Below, one piece after another: positions 57,141-64,000 of a stretch of DNA of 64,000 nt. The stretch lies in NCBI GenBank assembly GCA_928212115.1, contig CAKMRJ010003334.1:37032282-37096281 (forward strand), read 5' to 3'. Each line of letters starts with the position of its first letter. The first letter of the stretch is position 1. A model generated the notes under the pieces. It did no database searches, was not told the DNA's origin, and saw only the letters and a list, made by a program, of their open reading frames with translations. Origin of the DNA: Lactuca virosa. Taxonomy: Eukaryota; Streptophyta; Magnoliopsida; Asterales; Asteraceae. A program made the position numbers and the translations under genes.

Positions 57141-57894
57141 ATCTACCATGGTCTAGTTAGCGTATGTTTGAGAATAAGGTGATTAGGGTTTTGATAGAGA
57201 GAGATTGATCTCTTCTTCTGGAGAAGAAGGATCATTTAATACTAGTTGTTCCTTGCGCATGATCCCAATGATGACCTTCGTCTTGTCTTTTCCGACAGGA
57301 TATAGAGGAGCCCTATTGGTGGATCATGCACCACTAGTGGCCATCTACTATTGGTGCAGAATAAACAGAGGACAGTGCCCTGGGCGCTACACTTGTCACT
57401 CTAGGAAACGACCAGTTGTATTTTGTCTCATTATAAACCGAAGGTTATCATCAGGAATTGGACCTGGGCGCGAGAGCGCCAAATGTGAGGGTCTTAGCGC
57501 GAGGGCGAGGGTCAGGGGTCTGGCGTAGATCGGATTCATAACCGTTAGCTAGGTCGTCCTAAAGATAACAGTTCTGTTATCTTTAATGTATTCCTAGTGG
57601 GATACGTTAACAAGTCCCGTAGGCTATTAGAGGTCAGCATTGGCCTGGAGTAGCTGATTTGTTCTAGCTTAAATCAAGACACGTGTTTGGCGAAGATGGC
57701 TCTAACGTCCGTTGATGTGACGGAGCTGTCTACGTAAATGGGTTCTCATGGTAACTGTTCGATTCTCTCGCTTTACATTTAAAACTTTCCTTATCAGGGA
57801 CAGATTTACTCTTTTCACTTTCCATTCTTCAATTGCTTCTATCTTTTCTTCGTTTACCCTCCATTCTTTTCTGCTTTGGCTCTCAGAGAACAAT
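57141..57894. other. Retroelement-like flank, unassigned
   Basis: GC-richer sequence with GGCGC-GAGA-GCGCC hairpin at 57467-57480. It may be LTR or leader sequence of the element whose domain follows at 57895. Confidence 0.35.
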
Positions 57895-58441
57895 GGCACA
57901 CAACTAACTGGAATCAAGCTAACCCCAAGAGAGTTCAAGGAGTTGCAAGCTTAATTCGAATTCTTGCCTGGACACGGGGTGCATTATCCTAGGAAGGGGC
58001 GATCACCTCTCGTCCACTGGAGGGTAAGGTCAAAGTCCCCATTTCGATCTTCGAGGCAGGCCTGAGGTTGCCGAAAACTGACTTTTTTCATGACATCATG
58101 CGTTAATATGGCTTCTCCGTGGATGATCTGACTCCCAACACCGTCAATAAGATCATAGGATTTGAACTGGCATGTTGAGCCCTTTGAGTGTTGCCTCAGT
58201 TCTGGGCGTTTAAAGCCTATTTCAACTCTTCCACCCAATCTTGCGTCCATACCTTTTCTCAGAGGTGAGGCATTCATGTTTTCATCGTTAACCAGAAAGT
58301 ACCCAAGAAGAATTGGCAAGATAAGTAGCTTTGGGTGAACCGCAACCTGGTTGGTTACGACAATCTCCAGGTGATCGTTTACTCTAACCGGTCGCCCCAA
58401 CTGTGGGGTGCTAGCCTAACTGTGGCGCAAGCAATGAGACA
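57895..58441 (+). pseudogene. Degraded 'putative gypsy-type transposon' domain
   Basis: From AATGGCACAC at about 57892 the sequence reads LTGIKLTPREFKELQA, FEFLPGHGVHYP, (frame change) KTDFFHDIM, LTPNTVNKIIGFELAC, QFWAFKAYFNSSTQSCVHTF, NQKVPKKNWQDK and LWVNRNLVGYDNLQ. This matches my memory of the plant domain annotated as putative gypsy-type transposon (Pfam PF04195). Several stops and a frameshift make it a fossil. It ends abruptly where the duplicated RRP7 fragment begins. Confidence 0.65.
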
Positions 58442-58444
58442 ACA

Positions 58445-59170
58445 GGAATAACCAATTTCAAAGGCTCTCCTTCTCTTTTTTTTATTATTCCTTGAAACTT
58501 TTTTTCATTTTCTTGTCAGAATTTTGCACCTTCGTGAATGAAGCTGTGTTCCTTTGTCTTTTGTTCCTCCTCTTGCACGAACTCCCAGTTCCTTCACCCT
58601 GTACATGGCATACCTAGTTAGTTTTTAATATGTAACTGATAGAAACCATTAGGTAAAGTGAGCAATTGGGACTTGTTCAAGATGTAAACTTTATGTTGTT
58701 TAATATGTTAACGTGTAATAGGTAAAATGAGCAAATAATTTCATCACAGATGTCATCAACTATACACCAGTTCATCAATCAAACTTCAAACTTCAGAAAC
58801 TTTGTGTCACAGATTCCCTAACATCAGAGCATAATTCCATCAAATAATTTAGCCAAAACCCGCAAATAATCAACTTCATAACCAATTTCATTGTATGTTG
58901 GGGAGAACATTGCAACTTCATCATCAATTTCAGCAAAAAAACAAGAGAAAATAGGAAAAATTGAAAGAACATACCTGAAGGTGACCTCTCATGTGAGACG
59001 GTGGCGTTGGAGGTCTGGGAGGGTGACGATGGCTGGAGAGCGCGAGGTGGAGGACTGGAGCGTCGGTTGTAAGGCGAGAGAGAAGAGGCGACGTTTAGGT
59101 CAAGCCAATTTTGAAAGCATCCCCTAGTTAGGACAATTGAGGTCATTCCTCATTTATTTGTAGGGTTTTG
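58445..59170 (-). pseudogene. Truncated duplicate of RRP7 5' region
   Basis: Colinear with 23470-24400: part of the first coding exon, leader exon 2, its upstream intron, leader exon 1 and the telo-box (TAGGGTTT at 59160-59167 on plus). A deletion joins the coding exon (...TTGCACC) directly to leader exon 2 (TTCGTGAATG), removing the intron between them; the junction shares TTC. Everything 3' of the first coding exon is missing, so no RRP7 protein can be made. Confidence 0.9.
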
Positions 59171-61727
59171 AAAAACCCATTTTATGAGTTAAGGAGTTAA
59201 CGGTGTTAGTCATGAATTTTAAAATGATTTATCAATTTAATGATATTTTAAATTTTTAATCGGTTAAAAAAATGTTTGGTAAATATTAATTTTTTAGGCA
59301 AAATGTGACATTTGTAAAAAGTAGGAAAACCTTATAAAAACCCAATATATTTTCATCAAAGTCTTAAAAGAACTACTATATTATATTTTTCTACGTTAAA
59401 ACTCTTATATTTTTTAAAATGTATCATTTAATACATTGAGTTTGGTAAATCCTAGATAGCCAAAAATGCTAGGTAATTGATTCTTAATATTTTGATTGCT
59501 ACAATTCATTAAATTAAAAAATTTCAAAAAAATATGAGGGTTTAAATGCACTAAAAAGATAATATAATAGGTTTTTTAATCCTTTCATGAAAATAAATTA
59601 GGTTTTTCTAAGGCTAGAAAACTTTAAATAAGAATTTCAGAAAATATAAGGGTTTTAATGCACTAAAAAAATAATATAGTGGTTTTTTAAGCATTTGATG
59701 AAAATGCGTTAGCGTTTTTGAGGTTTTCCATAAAAAGTAAAGATTTTTTTGTCTTTTTCAAAAGGTTAATAAGTTAAGGCACTTCCAAACACACTCTAAA
59801 TAACCTTTATAGAAAAAGTTAAAAAATATTCTCGGAGGTTCGGAAATTGACTAATATGGTAATTACATTTTCGTTTTGTTCATATTTGGGTAACTTTTTT
59901 GTGTACACATCTAGGTAACAAACTTGTTGGAAGTGTTCACATATGAACATTATGATCGGTTGTAGCATATTACAGTTTACGTGACATATATGTAACAATG
60001 ATAATTACCCAGTCATGTGACGTGAGCAACCACTATCAATATGTCATTCAGAATCGTACTACTCGTCACGAATCACTTGCAATATTAAGGCAATTTAGGA
60101 ACCCAAACATTCTTGGGTCCTGGTGAGATTTGAGATTTAGAATCAACAAATAGAAAAATCTTGGTCTTATCAATGCAAAACGATTTTATAATCGGAACAT
60201 TATTCATATTTTCATCATTTTGTAAATTTGAGATTTTTTGTCACAAATATTGATTTCCACAAAAGTTTTGAATAAAATCTTTTATTTCCGGAATCAACTC
60301 TTTTGGAAAACCTTTTTTTTCTTCCTTTTGTGTTATCAATTTTGTTTTTGGAACAAACATTTGTATTGAAACTTTTTTTTGAACAACTTTTTGTTCTGAA
60401 ACCTTTTTTTGGGGACAAACTCTTGTTGTTCTGAAACATATTTTTTTGGGAACAAATTGTTGCCTTGAAAAATTCTTTTTTGAAACAAATTGTTCGTTTG
60501 AGACACTCTTCTTTTGAACAAAATATTGTTTCGCAACAAACTGTTTTGACTTTACACTCTTGTTTTAATAAGAGTTTGGACCAAAATTTGCTTTAGTGTT
60601 ATCAAATTGTTGTGAATAATTTTTCTAATTAGAAAATCTTGATGAATTGTTAGGATTTGATTTTTGCACATTAGATTTTGAGCATGAACATGAACATACA
60701 ACATTTTGAGATTTATGAACATTATTTAAAGTTGCTAAATTTTCTTTTTCTCTCCAAAAATTATTTCTTTCATCAAGATTTTTCATTATACCTAGCTCTC
60801 CTAGCTTGATCAATTTCTTTTTTACTCTTGTTAGCCTTAACTTACTGATCACTCACTTTTGATTTTCCTTTCAGGTCACTTGATTCGTTTTTTTGTTTAG
60901 AAATTTATTTCGTAAAATTGGGACATCATAATTTCCTACATTATTTTGTGAAATGGACTCAGCATTCAAGTCACTTCGTAACGAAAACCTGATTTGGAGT
61001 ACTTTAGACTTTTGGAAAAACAACAGCGTTCGCAACCAAATTTCCAATTCCATTATTTTCAACAACTGTTTCAAATTCATCACAATCTTCAAGAATTAAA
61101 TTTATTTATGTTTTTTCATCATTAATTACAGAATTGGAACAATCAATCTCATATTCCCACGAAATTTCACTCATCCCACCTTCATCTCAGATTCAATAAC
61201 AACATTGCGAGACTCTTTGGAATTTAGTTTATTACACAACGAAATATGCTTGTCATTAGAGTTCTTTTGTATTTGTTGTTTTTTTTATGCACTTAACTCT
61301 CGTTTATTCTTCCCTTTAAAAAACGATTTGGAAGGCTCAGAATGCTTTAGTGTATCGAAATGACAAGATAGTTGTTATGCTTTTTGTGGATTACATTAGC
61401 ATTACTACTTTTAATTAGGTTAAGAATAGATCCAAACTTCGTCTTTTTGATTGGTCGGTTTCGGGTATGTCTCCTATTTCAAACTTATTTTTGTAATTTG
61501 GCTTGAGCTCCTCGCTTAAGTTTTTTTTAATGTTGTGCTAATGTGTTGCATGTTGTTCAAATAAAATTGTTTTTTATCTTCTTTAGTTGAAGTCTCTTTC
61601 TTAATATTCTTTATTTCTTTTGATTTCAAAAATTCTCCAACCTTTTCTAAACCATCCCTATAAGCATCACTTATGGATTCGTTTGATGAAACTAAAGATT
61701 CACATTCATAACATTCAACATCTATTT
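59171..61727. repeat. Copy B of segmental duplication
   Basis: Continues the duplicate: 59171-59945 matches 24400-24750 (with about 400 extra bases), 59945-60490 matches 38433-38976 and about 60500-61727 matches 48400-49480. Both large retroelement insertions of copy A are absent. It contains the same minus-strand copia-type fragments (for example RNKLFKKKF-like periodic units at 60215-60539). Confidence 0.9.
61275..61570 (+). mobile_element. 5'-truncated LINE fragment in copy B
   Basis: An insertion absent from copy A (between 49318 and 49335 there). It reads like the C-terminal end of a plant LINE reverse transcriptase (VKNRSKLRLFDWSVSGMSP). The flanking TTGTTTTTTTTAT and TTGTTTTTTAT may be the target duplication. 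Confidence 0.6.
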
Positions 61728-62240
61728 TGTAACATCCCAAAAACAGTGATAAAATTTTCCAGTTTTAAAATCATCAAAACTATACATCATGTGTCTCAAA
61801 ACCATCATAATACAAAAGTATCAAGAACATCAGAGTAAAATGATTATTGCAGCGGAAATCATAAGGGGGATGTTGTGCAGTCAAGTGGGGCCCTTCCCCT
61901 TGGAACTGGAAGTATCTGAACATTGTTTAAACCACAAAGCTTAGTGACTTCCCCAAAATACCATAAACCGATAAATGGGCCCAACCCAAACATGTGAATG
62001 GGCCCAGCCCAACGTATAACAAATGGGCCCGACCTAATAATAAATGGGCCCATCCCAATATACAACTAACGGGCCCAACCCAATAACGAATGGGTCGAGC
62101 CCAATAATAAAGGAGCCCAGCCCAACAAACAATAAATGAGCCCAGCCCAACATACACATGCAAGAGTCACAAAGACAGCTAGCATCATAAATTATAGTGA
62201 GAAGACTCACCTCACTGTGAGCCCTTACCTTTGATCCATA
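61728..62240 (-). mobile_element. LTR 3' part, minus strand
   Basis: On the minus strand it ends GGGATGTTACA (61728). It has GTTCAG near 61916, CACTAAGCTTTG block (61940-61950), a GGGCCCAA array and GAGGTGAGTCTTCTCACTA (62195-62213). It is cut off by the plus-strand LTR at 62241. Confidence 0.75.
61970..62160 (-). repeat. GGGCCCAACCCAA tandem array
   Basis: About nine units of 18-28 bases built on AATGGGCCCA(A/G)CCCAA. The core GGGCCC is itself palindromic. Confidence 0.85.
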
Positions 62241-63680
62241 TGTGACAACCCGGAAATCTCTGTCTCTAAGTTACCTCGATCATTGAAAGTCAGACTCGTT
62301 TCTGCTATCTTTTAGCATTGTTTAGAGTCTGTTTGAGTGTTCTAAGCCTAGTACATTCAAGGTTTGGGTCTGGGGATGAGTTATTTTAAGTTCATCGAGT
62401 TGCATTCAAGCCAAACACTCCTTCAAGAGGAGTGTATGGCCGCACACATGGGTGTACGACCGTACACTCAAGGTAGTCGTGAACTCACCCCATATGTATC
62501 ATATTCCTTCACTTCCACCTCAAGAGCTTCTAACCTTAGTGTTTACTCGAGGCTGGAGAGTTTGACTCGTTCCGGAAACCATTCCCAAGGTGTGTACGGC
62601 CGTACACAGGGTCTACGGCCGTACACCACCCTTTATATATATGTAGTGCTCATTTTTCTCCTCATTTGTCCCTCCTCCCAACCGAGATCATGTCACAACT
62701 GACATTTTAGCTAGGAAATTCTATTCCTGTGTAACCATTCAACTATTGTAAAACTTATATTCTGAGTAAATCTCACTCAATGCACATTTAGATTCACCAT
62801 TCATGTTCATCAAAGAGTCTGAAGCCCTAAGATCCATGGTTTAAGTCCATATTGGACTAGGAGTTCCTTATTGGGCCTAATGGACCAATAAGTACCCAAT
62901 TCATCTTTATTGGACTTAGAAGCCCTAATTGGACCCTAATTGGACCCAATTCATAAATCTAAAACAATTTGGACCATTTGGGCCTATAATGATTCATTCT
63001 AACCCTAATGGGCCTTATTGGGCCATAATTAATCCAATTAACTATTAGTGAGCCATAAGCCCATTCTTTTATTCTCATTGGGCCGTGAATGCTTCCAAGA
63101 GCCCAATGGGCCGAAAAATTTTATGTTTAGGATCCAAATATCCTAGCTAAAGTTAATGGGCCCAATCTACTCCACTCTTTCTTCTTGGCCCAAAATCTCG
63201 GCCCATGTATAAAACCAAAAAAAAGAGGAAAAGAAGTGGAATGGGGAGGGTTGACTTTGGGAGGTGCCACCTCCATTTTATACATCATATACCATGCAAG
63301 GACCAACATGTATCCATACTAGTCACTTCATCTCTTTCTCCCCTCTCCTCTTCTACTCTCGGCTGAGAGCCACAACACACAAACACACACTCTTCCAAAC
63401 ACTCTCTAAACACTCTCAAAGATCATCCTTGCCTTTAAAGAATCTCGAAAATTTTGCTTGTGTTCAAGGATCTTCATCAAGTGTTTTCAATCTTTGGTAA
63501 GTGTTATCTAACACAAACATCTTCTTTCATTTCAACATCAAGAACTCTTTCTTACAAAGCTTTATTCCATGATCACCTTAGAAACTTCTTAAGTTCGAAA
63601 TCTACTCAAGGAAGCTTGCTAGGACCAAAATCTTCTTCATTTCTCTTCAAAATCGAAACATCAAAGCAAAGGTGAGTTCA
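62241..63680 (+). mobile_element. Ty3-gypsy-type LTR, 5' part
   Basis: Starts TGTGACAACCCGGAAATC, like the LTR of the gypsy composite. It carries GTGTACGGCCGTACAC palindromes (62440-62625), TATAAAA (63208-63214), a leader with TTTGGTAAGTG (63494) and CAAAGGTGAGTTCA (63667-63680), where another LTR interrupts it. Confidence 0.75.
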
Positions 63681-64000
63681 TGTTGGATAAGGTGTCTAAG
63701 TCCATAACTATTTCTGGTATGTCTTTGACCCGACCCGACATGGTCCATTTGGGTTGCATGGCATCATGCAATTGGATAGACTAAATGAGAGAAATAACAC
63801 TTGTGGTTTATTAATATATTATAAGTTCTAATATATTAATAGTATTATTTAATTAATATTGATCAAGAATTAATCTAGAATTAATTAAGTGATCAAAAAG
63901 GAGACTAATTAAATATATGGGTTGATTGTGTAAATCATCCATACTTGTATAGTGGGCTAGATGCTCCATGGATTATCTAGTTGGGTTAAGGTCCATAGGA
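63681..64000 (+). mobile_element. Copia-type LTR start, running off the window
   Basis: TGTTGGATAAGGTGTCTAAG and the following sequence align with the minus-strand reading of the LARD-like LTRs (TGTTGGATTAGTGTCTAAG ... GGTATGT ... TTGACCCGA ... CATGGTCC), so it is a related family. It is inserted in the plus-strand LTR directly after GGTGAGTTCA. Confidence 0.75.

Noticed and set aside
61970..62160. CRISPR-like array (repeated GGGCCCAACCC units)
   Set aside because: Plant LTR context, irregular short spacing and no unique spacers of constant length; it is a tandem repeat.
63264..63675. Plus-strand frames in the last LTR leader
   Set aside because: They lie between the TATA box and the donor-like sites of an LTR and have no protein-like features.

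Overview
The window looks like nuclear DNA of a dicot plant. Two things suggest Asteraceae, probably lettuce or a close relative: the retrotransposon repertoire (long LTRs carrying ACTCGNCGAGT-type and TACGCCCCGCGTA-type palindromes) and the form of the tocopherol methyltransferase. That identification is inference, because nothing in the window names the species. Genes have several introns, there are no bacterial-type operons, and most of the 64 kb is nested transposable elements.

Three host genes are well supported, all on the minus strand and all in the left 24.5 kb. They are a gamma-tocopherol C-methyltransferase (VTE4 type; six exons, 5652-7600), a mitochondrial A-type iron-sulfur carrier (ISCA type; three exons, 18446-20158) and the rRNA-processing protein RRP7 (six coding exons, 22054-23535, plus two leader exons up to about 24400). 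In each case the exons rejoin in frame. One short minus-strand reading frame (21005-21373) is unrecognised. The genes belong to different pathways (vitamin E synthesis, Fe-S assembly, ribosome biogenesis) and nothing suggests they are co-regulated.

Layout: 1-1772, two LTR fragments of one family tail to tail. 2206-2915, a hAT MITE. 2924-5050, a Ty1-copia fossil. 5652-7600, VTE4 with a Helitron-like end just upstream. 9098-10800, a degraded LTR. 11013-15359, a Mutator-like foldback element with a PIF/Harbinger element nested in it. 16321-17112, another MITE. 18446-24400, the ISCA and RRP7 genes. 24755-38432, a Ty3-gypsy composite with three LTRs. 38977-48394, a large non-autonomous copia-type element (minus strand) holding a 2-kb solo LTR. 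50069-55432, two LTRs in opposite orientation, one split by a hAT MITE. 55843-56170, a further hAT MITE. 57895-58441, a degraded gypsy-type transposon domain. 58445-61727, a second copy of the RRP7 5' region plus its downstream copia fossil. 61728-64000, three nested LTR pieces.

Two themes stand out. First, 58445-61727 is a direct duplicate of sequence now scattered over 23470-24754, 38433-38976 and 48400-49700. It lacks the gypsy and copia-type insertions, so it serves as an internal empty-site control. Second, several unrelated LTRs share one modular plan: a family-specific CpG palindrome cluster, a TATA box and leader, a second palindrome cluster, a GGTGAGTT donor-like dyad, a short tandem or hairpin array, an ACTCACTAAGCTT block, and TTTCAG shortly before the LTR end. 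One of the arrays (53697-54080) is a series of hairpins with changing stems and tetraloop-like loops. I know of no description of this combination, and it is my main candidate for something new.
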